From DASTPP01 sp035762175 (lineage in GTDB: Bacteria; Myxococcota_A; Polyangia; Polyangiales; Polyangiaceae), in the NCBI GenBank assembly GCA_035762175.1, contig DASTPP010000171.1:71962-135961 (forward strand): DNA of 64,000 nt. Reading direction: 5' to 3'. The notes beneath the pieces are model-generated. The model saw only the letters and a list, made by a program, of their open reading frames with translations. It was not told where the DNA came from and ran no database searches. Position numbers and translations under genes: made by a program. Each line of letters starts with the position of its first letter. The first letter of the stretch is position 1. Below, in pieces: positions 26,255-37,819 of this stretch.

Positions 26255-26956
26255 CTACGGCCGCGGCGGCCCGCGCGTGACGGCGCCGTCGACCGCGGGC
26301 AGCGAGAGCGCGGCGAGCTCGCAGGCGAGCAGGAACTCGAGCGCCTCGACGTGCCGGCGCAGCGCGGCGACGTCGGGGCCCCAGGTCATCAGGCCTTGGC
26401 CCTCGAGCAGGCAGGCGACCGAGCCCCGATCGAGCCTGCCTTCGACGAGGCGCGCGAGCGCGGCGGGGTCGGACGCGCCCTTGCAGATGGGCAGCGTGAG
26501 GCCGCCGTCGGGCGCGCCCGGGCCGAAGGCGCGGGCGAGGGCGTAGCCGCGCAGGGCCAGGCTGCCGCGGCGGGCGAGGTAGCGCGAGAGGACGGTGGCG
26601 GCGAGCGAGCAGGTCAGGGCGACGGCGGAGGCGCCGGGCACCTTGCGGTAGACGGCGCCGTGCAGGGGCGCGTCGATCGAGGGCGGCGGCCCCGAGCGCT
26701 CGAGCCGGCCTTCGTGGTCGGCGACGCAGAAGTCGGCCGTGGTGAGCGACTCTTTGTCGCGCCCCGCCGCGGTCACGAGCATGCGCCCCTCGCCCGCGCG
26801 GGCCGAGAAGCTCGCGCCCGCGGCCCGCCCCCAGCCCTGCACGTGGCAGAGCAGCGCGAGCGAGGCGAGCTCGGCGGCGGACGCCACGAGCGCCGGCTCG
26901 AAGCGCTCGACGAGGGTATCGTCGTCGGGGATGGAGTCGAAAGGTTCGTGGGTCAT
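26255..26956 (-). CDS. MtnB-like class II aldolase-fold protein lacking the metal-binding histidines
   Basis: This 233-residue protein aligns by eye with methylthioribulose-1-phosphate dehydratase (MtnB): HVQGWGRAAGASFSAR, MLVTAAGRDKESLTTADF, PPSIDAPLHGAVYRKVPGA, AATVLSRYLA and MTWGPDVAALRRHVEALEFL. In active MtnB the zinc is held by HTH after the GA-V strand and by the His of GHG; here these read LTC and GQG. No MTA-salvage genes are adjacent. It is probably catalytically inactive or repurposed. The ATG at 26956 is preferred; a GTG at 27031 would add 25 residues. Confidence 0.8.
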   Translation of the reverse strand: MTHEPFDSIPDDDTLVERFEPALVASAAELASLALLCHVQGWGRAAGASFSARAGEGRMLVTAAGRDKESLTTADFCVADHEGRLERSGPPPSIDAPLHGAVYRKVPGASAVALTCSLAATVLSRYLARRGSLALRGYALARAFGPGAPDGGLTLPICKGASDPAALARLVEGRLDRGSVACLLEGQGLMTWGPDVAALRRHVEALEFLLACELAALSLPAVDGAVTRGPPRP

Positions 26957-27076
26957 GGGGCCCGCGGCGGCTTCGGGTGCGGCGAGGCCCCGGCCCGAGC
27001 GCGAGGGCCGGCGGCGGGTCGAAGATGCCACAGCCGCGCGCGGAAGGCACGCGCCCCCGCCGCCCGCGCGCCCGGC

Positions 27077-27199
27077 GCCTCGCGCCGCCGCGGGGCCGGG
27101 GGGGCGCGTTCAGCGCTTCACGTCGCCGCGCGGGCGGGGCGGCGCGTTCAGCGCCTCGCGCCGCCGCGCGGGCGGGGCGGCGCGTTCAGCGCTTCGCGT
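27077..27199. repeat. 38-bp tandem repeat spanning the stop codon of the adjacent gene
   Basis: CGCGTTCAGCGC recurs at 27105, 27143 and 27181, with a degenerate unit to the left. The last unit is the 3' end of the minus-strand gene ending at 27186, so its stop (TCA on the plus strand) is present in each copy. Confidence 0.8.
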
Positions 27200-28391
27200 C
27201 GACGGCGCCGGGGCCGAGCAGCGTGCCGCACATCGTCTTGCAGAGAATGTCTTTGGCCCCGCAGGTGCAGGCGCCCTTCTCTTTGAGCTCGAGCTTCTCT
27301 TTCACCTTCGCGAGCGAGAAGCCGGCGGTCGCCTCGACGCGCGAGAACTTCCAGTCGGCCTTGCGCTGCTTGGGGGTGCGCGGGTCGGTCGGCTTGCCGT
27401 CGGGCTCGGCGCAGCAGCGGAAGCTCAGGTAGTAGTAATAGAAGCCCTCGTCGTGCGTGTAGATCTTGGGCCGGCACTGGTTTCGCACGCCCTTGTACCA
27501 GGGGCCGCCGGTGTTCACGCTGTCGAACTTGGCGCGCCAGCCGCCGGTCATCGTCTCGCTCGACGAGATCTCGTCGGCGTTGCCCGGCAGGTCGGCGACG
27601 CCGAAGTCGCTGACGCAGTCGGGCTGGCTGCCGCTGCGCACGCCCTTCCAGAGGCGGGCGAGCTCGGTCGGGTCGCGCTTGGCGACGAGCCGCATGTTGG
27701 GCGCGTCCCAGGGGTGGTCGCCGTTGCACTTCTTCGCGTCGCGCACATACCCATAGGGGAAGGGTTTCATCTCGGGGCCCTCGCACGCGAACGTCCACTC
27801 GGTCTCGGTGCAGAGGCGCTTGCCGACGGCGGCGCACTTGACCTGGGCCTGGTGAAAGGTGTTCATCACCTCGGGGCGCTCGCCCTTCTTGTTGGGCCAC
27901 TCGTAGGTGTCGATGCAGTAGCGCTTCTTCACCTTCTCGCCCTTGCAGCGGCTCGTCGGCTTGAACTCTTCGCACACCGTCTTCTTGTTCGATTTGTCGA
28001 ACCACGAGCGCACGCACTCGTGCTCGACCTCGGTGCAGTAGTCGCCGTCGACCAGCTTCATGCCCGCCGGGCAGGCCTTGTCGTCCCCCGCGGCGGCCTT
28101 GGCGCCGCTCTCGCTGCCGTACACGTCGTCGGCGCCGTAGGGGAGCGCCGAGCCGGGCGCCGCGCCGAAGACCGCGTCCGAGCTGTAGGGCCGCCCCGCG
28201 CCGGCCGGCGCCCCCCCCGCGCCCGTCGGGGCCGACGCCCCCGCCGGCGCCGGCGCGCGCGCGGGGTCTTCGTTGGTCGGCGCGAGGCGGACGGCGGCGT
28301 TCGACCGGGGCGGCGGGCCCGACGAAGCACCGCCCGAGCAGGCGGCGCCGAGGCCGAGGGCGACGAGGGCGAGGGGGGCGGCGGTGCGCAT
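27186..28391 (-). CDS. FGE/SUMF1-like lipoprotein
   Basis: This 401-residue protein has a lipoprotein signal (GLGAAC, Cys18) and a Pro/Ala/Gly-rich linker to about residue 100. A cysteine-rich formylglycine-generating-enzyme-like domain follows: ACPAGMKLVDGDYCTEVEHE, RYCIDTYEWPNKKGE, GKRLCTETEWTFACEG, DLPGNADEISSSE and the closing YLSFRCCAE. The GN-x-x-E motif is a degenerate form of the family GNVWEW. The C-terminal 70 residues add CTCGAKDILCKTMC. The fold is supported, but enzymatic activity is not shown. A paralogue lies immediately upstream. Confidence 0.85.
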   Translation of the reverse strand: MRTAAPLALVALGLGAACSGGASSGPPPRSNAAVRLAPTNEDPARAPAPAGASAPTGAGGAPAGAGRPYSSDAVFGAAPGSALPYGADDVYGSESGAKAAAGDDKACPAGMKLVDGDYCTEVEHECVRSWFDKSNKKTVCEEFKPTSRCKGEKVKKRYCIDTYEWPNKKGERPEVMNTFHQAQVKCAAVGKRLCTETEWTFACEGPEMKPFPYGYVRDAKKCNGDHPWDAPNMRLVAKRDPTELARLWKGVRSGSQPDCVSDFGVADLPGNADEISSSETMTGGWRAKFDSVNTGGPWYKGVRNQCRPKIYTHDEGFYYYYLSFRCCAEPDGKPTDPRTPKQRKADWKFSRVEATAGFSLAKVKEKLELKEKGACTCGAKDILCKTMCGTLLGPGAVDAKR

Positions 28392-28537
28392 GGACCCTCC
28401 GAGCTACCCCGTTTCGGGCGCGCGCTCGAAAATTTTTGCACGGGAGCCGCCGCCCCCGGCCCCCTCTGCCCCGCGCCCCTCGTTGCCGCGGCGCATCGCA
28501 CCGCTCGGGCAGAGCGCCCGGCCCCCCGCCGGGCGCC

Positions 28538-29437
28538 CTACCGGCCGAAGGCCTCGGCGCAGCAGCGGAAGCCCGTCTCGGTGCCCTTGTAGAAGCGGTC
28601 GTGGGCGGTCTGGTTGGCGCGGCAGTTGTTGCGGCTGGGCTGCCAGTAGGCACCCTTCATGGCGGGGCGGGGCGCGCCGTGGCGGTCGGAGCCGTCGATG
28701 GTTGTCCACTCTTCGAGGTTGCCGCTCAAATGGTGGACGCCGAAGGGGCTGACGCAGCGGGGGTGGTCGTCGGGGCCGGCGCGCAGATCGCGCAGGCGGC
28801 GGGTCGGCGTGTAGATGTCGACCCGGTCGGCGTTGCAGGCGGCGGCGTCGCGCGTCCAGCCGTAGGGGTAGGGCCGCATCTCTTCGCCCTCGCAGGCGAA
28901 CTGCCACTCGCTCTCGAGGCAGACGCGCTTGCCCAGGGCCGAGCAGGTCGCGTCCGCGTCCGTCCAGGACTGAACGGACGCGGGCACCTTCTCGCCGGGC
29001 CGGGCGTACTCGTCGCGGTCGATGCAGAAGCGCTTGTGCTCGCGGCGGCCGACGCAGGTCGCCTTCGTGTACTCGGCGCAGCGGTAATAGGCGTAGCGCC
29101 CCTCGGACTCGAGCCAGTGCTTGCACTCGTGCTGCACGTCGGTGCAGTACTCGCCCTCGACGAGCACCATCTCGGCCGGGCAGGCCGGGGCGCCTTGAGG
29201 GGGGTCGTGCAGCTCGATCGAGGCGAGCTCGATCGAGGGCGCCTGCGGGGCGCCGGGCGCGCGGGCGGGCGATGCCGCCGCGGGGCGCGCGAGGAACGAG
29301 GCGCCGACCTGGCCGCCGAGGGCGAAGACACCGCGCGAGGCGACGGGGTAGAGGGCGGTGAGGGCCCGCGCGACGACGACGCCCTGCACGAGGGAGATGG
29401 CGCCGAGGGCCCAGGCGTTGAAAAGTCGTGCTCGCAT
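28538..29437 (-). CDS. FGE/SUMF1-like exported protein, paralogue of its neighbour
   Basis: This 299-residue protein has an N-terminal hydrophobic segment and then the same cysteine-rich layout as the gene at 27186: ACPAEMVLVEGEYCTDVQHE, RFCIDRDEYARPGEKV, GKRVCLESEWQFACEGEEMR, HLSGNLEEWTT and TGFRCCAEAFGR. It keeps the canonical GN-x-x-EW motif better than its neighbour. The ATG at 29437 is chosen; a TTG at 29485 would add 16 residues. The pair probably arose by tandem duplication followed by divergence. Confidence 0.83.
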   Translation of the reverse strand: MRARLFNAWALGAISLVQGVVVARALTALYPVASRGVFALGGQVGASFLARPAAASPARAPGAPQAPSIELASIELHDPPQGAPACPAEMVLVEGEYCTDVQHECKHWLESEGRYAYYRCAEYTKATCVGRREHKRFCIDRDEYARPGEKVPASVQSWTDADATCSALGKRVCLESEWQFACEGEEMRPYPYGWTRDAAACNADRVDIYTPTRRLRDLRAGPDDHPRCVSPFGVHHLSGNLEEWTTIDGSDRHGAPRPAMKGAYWQPSRNNCRANQTAHDRFYKGTETGFRCCAEAFGR

Positions 29438-29660
29438 GACCGTCGTGGCAACGTGGACGGGCGGTCGGCCCGCCAGAAAGCGCAAGAAAAGGTCGGGCTG
29501 CGGGTACGGCGGGTGCGGCGGGTACGGCGAGGCCTCGGGGGCCGGACAGGGGGGGCGAGCGCGCCGGGGCGGGCCCCCCCCCCTGCATAGGGACTTTCGC
29601 AGCTAGCCCGGCACGCCGCGTAAGGCAAGCGTTACCGCCCCCCGCGGGCGAGCTTCGGGG

Positions 29661-29700
29661 GCGCCGGGGGGGGGCGCCGGGGGGGGGCGCCGGGGGGGGG
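29661..29700. repeat. 13-bp G-rich tandem repeat
   Basis: GCGCC followed by a run of eight G recurs at 29661, 29674 and 29687, upstream of the lipoprotein gene at 29740. The G runs could form a quadruplex on the plus strand. Confidence 0.7.
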
Positions 29701-29739
29701 CGGGCCCTCAGGCCCTTTCGACGCCGGGCGAGCTGTGTC

Positions 29740-30504
29740 ATGTCAACACTCATGTCCGCCCGAGCTTCGACCCCCGAACGTACCTTGGCCTCGCCCCCCG
29801 CCCGCCTCGGGGTGGCCCTCTTGCTAGGCGCGAGCGTCGCGCTCGCCGCGTGCTCGAAGAAGAACGAAGAGCCGACGGCGTCGGTGCCCTACGACTCGAG
29901 CAAGGTCGAGAAGAAGGCGCCGGGGGCGGCGGCCGCGGCCGACGACTCGGCGGGCAAGCCCTCGGTGGGAGAGCGCGTGGTCCAGGCGCAGGCGTCGGCG
30001 CGGGCCGAAGCGGCGATGAAGGGCGTCTTGCGCTGGAACGACCCGGCCGGCTGGACGCGCAACAAGCCCTCGAACCCGATGCGCGTCGCCGAGTACGTCA
30101 TACCGAAGAAGGGCAAGGACACCGAGAACGCCGAGATGGTGGTCAACACCTTCACGAGCGGCCCGGGCAACACGGTCGAGGCGAACATCGACCGCTGGGT
30201 GCGGCAGTTCGAGCCCGAGGGCAGCAAAGAAGAGGTCGTCAAGAAGGACCGCGAGGTCAAGGGCCTCAAGGTGCACACGGTCGCGATGAACGGCACCTAC
30301 AAGGGCATGATGATGCCCGGCAGCGCCGCGTCGAAGCCGAAAGAGCACTACCGCCTGGTCGGCGCGGTCGTCGAGGTGGGCGGCGGGCTCTGGTTCTTCA
30401 AGCTGACCGGGCCCGAGGCGACGGTGAAGGCGGCCGAGGCCGACTTCGACAAGCTGCTCGAGTCGCTGCGCAAGTCCGACGAGCCGGCGGGCGGGGCGCC
30501 GTGA
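29740..30504 (+). CDS. Hypothetical lipoprotein
   Basis: This 254-residue protein has a signal ending in the lipobox ALAAC (Cys38), followed by KKNEEP. A linker (to about residue 85) leads to a domain opening VLRWNDPAGWTRNKPSNPMR, continuing AEMVVNTFTSGPGNTVEANI and ending GGLWFFKLTGPEATVKAAEA. This resembles the PsbP/DUF1795-like pattern of Trp-rich amphipathic folds, tentatively. A second ATG four codons in is an alternative start. It overlaps the hydrolase by GTGA, so the two are co-translated. Confidence 0.8.
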   Translation: MSTLMSARASTPERTLASPPARLGVALLLGASVALAACSKKNEEPTASVPYDSSKVEKKAPGAAAAADDSAGKPSVGERVVQAQASARAEAAMKGVLRWNDPAGWTRNKPSNPMRVAEYVIPKKGKDTENAEMVVNTFTSGPGNTVEANIDRWVRQFEPEGSKEEVVKKDREVKGLKVHTVAMNGTYKGMMMPGSAASKPKEHYRLVGAVVEVGGGLWFFKLTGPEATVKAAEADFDKLLESLRKSDEPAGGAP

Positions 30505-31370
30505 GCGCGGGCGCCTCGCGCTCGCGCCTCGAGCGGGCGGGCGCGCCGCCGCTCGCCTACGCGCTGCACCTGCCCGCGGGCGCGCCGAAGGGCGCCGCCC
30601 TGGTCGTGCACGGCTACGCCGAGCACATGGGGCGCTACGACGAGGTGGTCGAGGCGCTCACCGGCCGCGGGGTCGCCGTCGGCACCTTCGACCTGCGCGG
30701 CCACGGCAACTCGGGCGGCCCCCGGGGCTACGTCGACCGCTTCGCCGACTTCTTGCGCGACGTCGACGACGTGCTCGGGGCGCTCGGCAACGAAGACGCG
30801 TGGCGCGGGGCGGGGCCGCCGGTGCTGCTCGGCCACAGCCTGGGGGGGCTCATCGCCTTCCACGTCGGGCTCGCCGACCCGGGGCACGTGCGCGCGCTCG
30901 TGCTCTCGTCGCCCTACTTCGGGCTCGCGCTGCGCGTGCCGGCGGTCAAGCGCCTGGCCGCGCAGGCGCTCTCGCGCGTCCGGCCCGCCTTCTCGCTGCC
31001 GAGCGGCCTGCGCGGCGCCGACGTGACGACCGACCCCGAGCGCGCCCGCGCCTACGACGACGACCCGCTCGTCTTCCCCAACGCGACGGCGCGCTTCTTC
31101 ACCGAGTCGCTCGCCGCGCAGGTGCGCGCGCTCGAGCACGCGCCCTCGCTGCGCCTGCCGCTGTTCGTGCTGCAGGCGGCCGACGACCGGGTCGCCTCGG
31201 CCGCCACGAGCCGCGCCCTCTTCGAGCGCGTCGGCTCGCTGCGCAAAGAGTACCGCTCGTGCGAGGGCTGCTACCACGAGATCTTCAACGAGCGCGGGCG
31301 CGACCGGTGGGTGCGCGAGGCGGCCGACGCGGTGCTCAGCTTCTGCGGGGGCGAGGTCAAGAAGGCCTGA
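30501..31370 (+). CDS. Alpha/beta hydrolase, monoacylglycerol lipase/lysophospholipase type
   Basis: This 289-residue serine hydrolase has the MGL-family features: VVHGYAEHMGRYDEVVEAL, FDLRGHGNSGGPRGYVD, nucleophile elbow LLGHSLGGLIAF, acid in LQAADDRVAS and catalytic His in EGCYHEIFNE. It probably cleaves monoacylglycerols or lysophospholipids at the membrane. GTG overlaps the preceding lipoprotein's stop. A perfect 11-bp hairpin follows 20 bp after its stop. Confidence 0.9.
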   Translation: MSAGASRSRLERAGAPPLAYALHLPAGAPKGAALVVHGYAEHMGRYDEVVEALTGRGVAVGTFDLRGHGNSGGPRGYVDRFADFLRDVDDVLGALGNEDAWRGAGPPVLLGHSLGGLIAFHVGLADPGHVRALVLSSPYFGLALRVPAVKRLAAQALSRVRPAFSLPSGLRGADVTTDPERARAYDDDPLVFPNATARFFTESLAAQVRALEHAPSLRLPLFVLQAADDRVASAATSRALFERVGSLRKEYRSCEGCYHEIFNERGRDRWVREAADAVLSFCGGEVKKA

Positions 31371-31390
31371 TCCCGGCGGCGGGTGACCTG

Positions 31391-31419
31391 GCGGCCCCGG
31401 ATTTTGAGTCCGGGGCCGC
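31391..31419. terminator. REP-like hairpin after the hydrolase gene
   Basis: GCGGCCCCGGA and TCCGGGGCCGC are perfect 11-bp arms around the loop TTTTGAG. The same CTGGCGG-arm-loop-arm design occurs at 14442, 53290 and 34062 with different but complementary arm sequences. No U-tract follows. Confidence 0.5.
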
Positions 31420-31491
31420 GGCCGAGCGAACGCATCCGCCGCGGGTAGGAAGGGCCGTCGAAGGCCGCTGCCCGAGGCGTCGGCGGCGCGG

Positions 31492-31881
31492 GTGTGGCCG
31501 CGGCGCTGCGCGAGGCGGGCCATCCAAGAAGCCGCGAGCGAGGCCATCGTGGGTGCGGGCGCCACCATCACCCACCACCACGCGGTCGGTCGCCTGCACC
31601 GGCCCTGGTACGAGCGCGAGCGGCCGGCGGCGTCCGGGGCGGCGCTCGGGGCGGTGAAAGCGGCATTCGACCCGGCGGGGGTCATGAGCCCGGGGGCGCT
31701 CTTGCCGGAGCCCGAGCCCGGCCCCGACGGAAGCGTGGGGGGTTCGGGCGGGCGCCCTTCGCTTCAATCAAATCGCGTGCCGGCCCCCGCGCGCCGGGGG
31801 CGCGCGGGGGCCGGGCGGACGCCGCGCGTCAGCGACGCAAAAGCGCGCGAAGCGTTTGCGCGAAGGCCTTGCGCATCGTAG
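31492..31881 (+). pseudogene. C-terminal remnant of an FAD-linked oxidase (AGPS-like)
   Basis: The recognisable part (31492 to about 31716) reads AIQEAASEAIVGAGATITHH, HAVGRLHRPWYERERP and GAVKAAFDPAGVMSPGALL. That is the C-terminus of FAD-binding oxidases of the alkyldihydroxyacetonephosphate synthase group, including the HHH active-site motif and the final DPAG-x-x-x-PG. No FAD-binding domain exists upstream, where a complete hydrolase and a hairpin lie instead. After PGALL the frame drifts to a stop at 31881. It is therefore a 5'-truncated relic. Confidence 0.75.
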
Positions 31882-31909
31882 GTGAAACTTACCGCAGCGA
31901 GGTGGCACG

Positions 31910-32374
31910 ATGTTCGGAACGTTCTTTTGGTCGTTTGTACTCGCCATCGCCCTCTGGTCGCTCATCAAGCGCTTCCGCCGCGCCGCCGAGAAGCGCAAGC
32001 CGGTGCGCGAGCGGCACGCGCTCGACGCCTGGGTCGAGTCGGTCGTCGCGTCCGAGCTCGCGCAGCGCATCCCGTGGGACGAGGGCGAGCTCGTCAAGAC
32101 CTTGCGCGAGAGCCCCGAGCCCGCCGTCGTCGGCGCGATCGAGAAGGCGGTGCGCTCGGTCGAGCTTCGCTTCGCGCGCATGCCGCTGGGCGCCGAGGCC
32201 GAGGTGAGGGTCGACGTGGCGTTCGAGCGGGGCGAGAACCACCAGGCGACCAAGCGCCTCCGGTGGGACGAGCTGCCCGAGGTCGTGCGGCACGAGTTCG
32301 AGACCAAGGGCGCGTCGGTGGTGTTCCGCCGCTGGCAGCTGCCCTGGTCGAGCACGCCGACCTGGGCGGCCTGA
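31910..32374 (+). CDS. Hypothetical membrane-anchored protein
   Basis: This 154-residue protein begins MFGTFFWSFVLAIALWSLIK, one TM anchor, followed by a basic stretch that favours a cytoplasmic C-terminus. The soluble part has a helix (LDAWVESVVASELAQRIPWD) and an alternating beta region (VELRFARMPLGAEAEVRVDV, FERGENHQATKRLRWDELPE). No family is recognised. Confidence 0.75.
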   Translation: MFGTFFWSFVLAIALWSLIKRFRRAAEKRKPVRERHALDAWVESVVASELAQRIPWDEGELVKTLRESPEPAVVGAIEKAVRSVELRFARMPLGAEAEVRVDVAFERGENHQATKRLRWDELPEVVRHEFETKGASVVFRRWQLPWSSTPTWAA

Positions 32375-32404
32375 GACGGGCGGCGGGTGCCCTCGCACGC
32401 CCTC

Positions 32405-32450
32405 TGGGCACCCTGACCTCGCCTCCGGCTCCGACATCCGGGCACCCTCC
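32405..32450. repeat. Short dispersed repeat, copy 3 of 3
   Basis: The pattern GCCCTCTGGGCACCCTGACC followed by TCGCCTCCGGCTC and CATCCGGGCACCC lies about 30 bp after the stop at 32374. It is closely related to the copy at 19068 and to the minus-strand copy in the loop at 6733-6777. Confidence 0.5.
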
Positions 32451-32577
32451 CTCTGGGCGCGAGCACACCCACCGCTCGCAGACGTGCGTCGAGCGCGCCC
32501 GGGCGGCGCGCGCCGGCGTCCCGACTTTGTCGGCGGCTTGCCCGACGGCGCCCGCGCGAACTACCGTAGAGCGACCA

Positions 32578-33960
32578 TGAGCCTCCGGACGCGCACACAA
32601 GGCTGGTCAAGGCTGGGGGCCGCGGCGCTGGCGACGACGGTCGTCGCGACCGCGTGCGGCGACAAGAAGGGGCAAGAGTCGGTCAGCGTCTCGATCGCGC
32701 CCTCGGCGTCGGCGGCGGCCTGCGGGCCCGGCACGCACGCGGCGGACGGGGCGGGCGGCTGCGTGCCCGACGAGGCGCCCGACGAGAGCGCGTCGGCGGC
32801 GGCGTCGGCGCCGCCCAAGCCCGAAGACCCGCGCTGCCCGAGCCTGACGAACCCCGACCGGCTCGCCTCGTTCGACTGGTCGTCGGCCTTCGGGCTCGAG
32901 GCGCCGCAGGTGGCGCGGGCGCGGGGCACGACGGGGGCGGCGGCCGAGACGCGGCTGTTCGCCGCCGAGGTCGAGGCCGAGCTGCGCAATGCCTGCGCGC
33001 GCCTCTCGCGCGATCTCGGCGGCCAGGGCACCTTCGCGAGCGCCGAGGCCGCCTGCCTTGGGGCGAACGAGGCGCTGCGCGCGGCGCGCACCAAGCTCGA
33101 GGCCGCCCGCGTCAACGTCGCGATCAAGGCGCCGCAGTGCTACGCGCCGTCGAAGCCCTTCGATGAGTGCATGAAGGCGTGCGACCCGAAGGCGGGCCCG
33201 CCCGCGGGCGAGGCGGTCTGCGCGAAGGGGCCGCTCGCGGGCAAGTGCTCGGGCGCCTGCGAGGGCACCTGCTCGGGCCCGCCCGGGGGCCGCTGCCCCG
33301 GCGCCTGCCAGGGCGGCTGCGAGGGCGTCGTGACGGGCACCTGCGACGGCACCTGCACGGGCAAGTGCGACGGCAAAGACATGACCGGCGCGAAGGCCGG
33401 CGCCTGCAAGGGCAAGTGCGAGGGCCGGTGCTCGGGCCCGGTGCGCGGCGAGTGCAAGGGCAAGTGCGAGGGCTCGTGTACGACCCACACGGAGACCTGC
33501 CCCGGGCTCTGCGTGGGGCGCTGCGCCAAGCCCTGGGACGAGGTCGCGTGCGGGGCCGGCTTCGGCGACACGAAGGCCGAGGCCCAGTGCGAGGCGTTCT
33601 GCACCACGCGGGCCGACCGCAAGGCGACGTGCTCGACGGCGCAGGTCGACGTGAAGGTCGAAAAGCCGAAAGACGAGGCGGCGGCCAAGCGCTTCGCCTC
33701 GGCGCTCGAGCGCCACCTGCCCGCCATCGTCCGGCTGTCCGAGGGCATGAAGGGGCGGCTCGCGGCGGCCTCGACGCGCAACGAGAAGGTCGTGTCCGAG
33801 GGCGTCAAGGCGCTGACGGGCGAGGCCGAGCCGAAGGCGACCGCCGGCTTCGGGGCGTGCATGGGCCCGGTCTTCCGCGCGGTGGCCGACGGCTCGGCGA
33901 GCCTGCGCACCAACCTGAAGGCGGCCGAGCTGATCGAGTCGGGCGCGCGCGGCCGGTTAG
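32578..33960 (+). CDS. Cysteine-rich CxGxC-repeat lipoprotein (3' end uncertain)
   Basis: From ATG 32578 the protein has a lipoprotein signal (TTVVATAC) and an Ala/Ser linker. A helical region follows (AAETRLFAAEVEAELRNACA), then a disulfide-type module of repeated Cys motifs (CSGACEGTCSGPPGGRCPGA; CKGKCEGRCSGPVRGECKGK). A helical C-terminus reads FRAVADGSASLRTNLKAAEL. This layout is common in Polyangiales, and function is unknown. No stop occurs in this frame near 33960; it stays open to 34637 and would overlap treS by 277 bp. A stop exists one frame over at 33958-33960, so a late frameshift is likely. Confidence 0.7.
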
Positions 33961-34360
33961 GTAGTAGGGCCGCGCCGGCCGGGTCGGGTGCGCGCGGCTC
34001 GTCAGGTCTCGGAGAGCCCGGCCGGAGCGCCGGGCTTTGCTCTCGGTTCGAGGGGCGCTGGCGGAGCCCAGGTTTCAACCTGGGCGGCTTCTGGGCGGCG
34101 TCTGGGCGGCAGGTGAGGGAGAGGGCCGCGTCGGCCCCGTCGGCCCCGTCGGCCGCGCGTCGTGCGGCCCGCCGGGGCCGGCCAGGCTTGTTAGGTGGCG
34201 CGGCGCCGGGGCCCGGACGCGCCCGGCGCGGGCGTCTGCCCCCGCGGCCGGTGGGCGGGTCGACGGTGTGTGTGCGAGCGGGGGCGGGGCAAAGGGCCTC
34301 ACCCCGGGGGCGTCTAGGCGCTTGCGGGCGCGGGCGACCGGGTTCAAAACGCAGGTCCGC
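33961..34360. other. Low-complexity region with a REP-like hairpin upstream of treS
   Basis: This stretch contains the hairpin CCCAGGTTTCAACCTGGG (about 34070-34087) preceded by CTGGCGGAG, and repeats such as GTCGGCCCC near 34130-34150. The residual open frame through it has Arg/Gly/Ala composition and no recognisable domain. The treS ribosome binding site GCAGGTC precedes ATG 34361. Confidence 0.4.

Positions 34361-37819
<3,459 letters not shown>

Noticed and set aside
25851..27050. Long minus-strand frame through the palindromic array into the MtnB-like gene
   Set aside because: The 41-bp units shift the frame and the translation is a repetitive artefact; the MtnB-like protein lies in a different frame.
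27186..29437. Sulfatase maturation operon
   Set aside because: The proteins have the FGE fold, but no sulfatase gene is present and the proteins are exported and Cys-rich in an atypical way.
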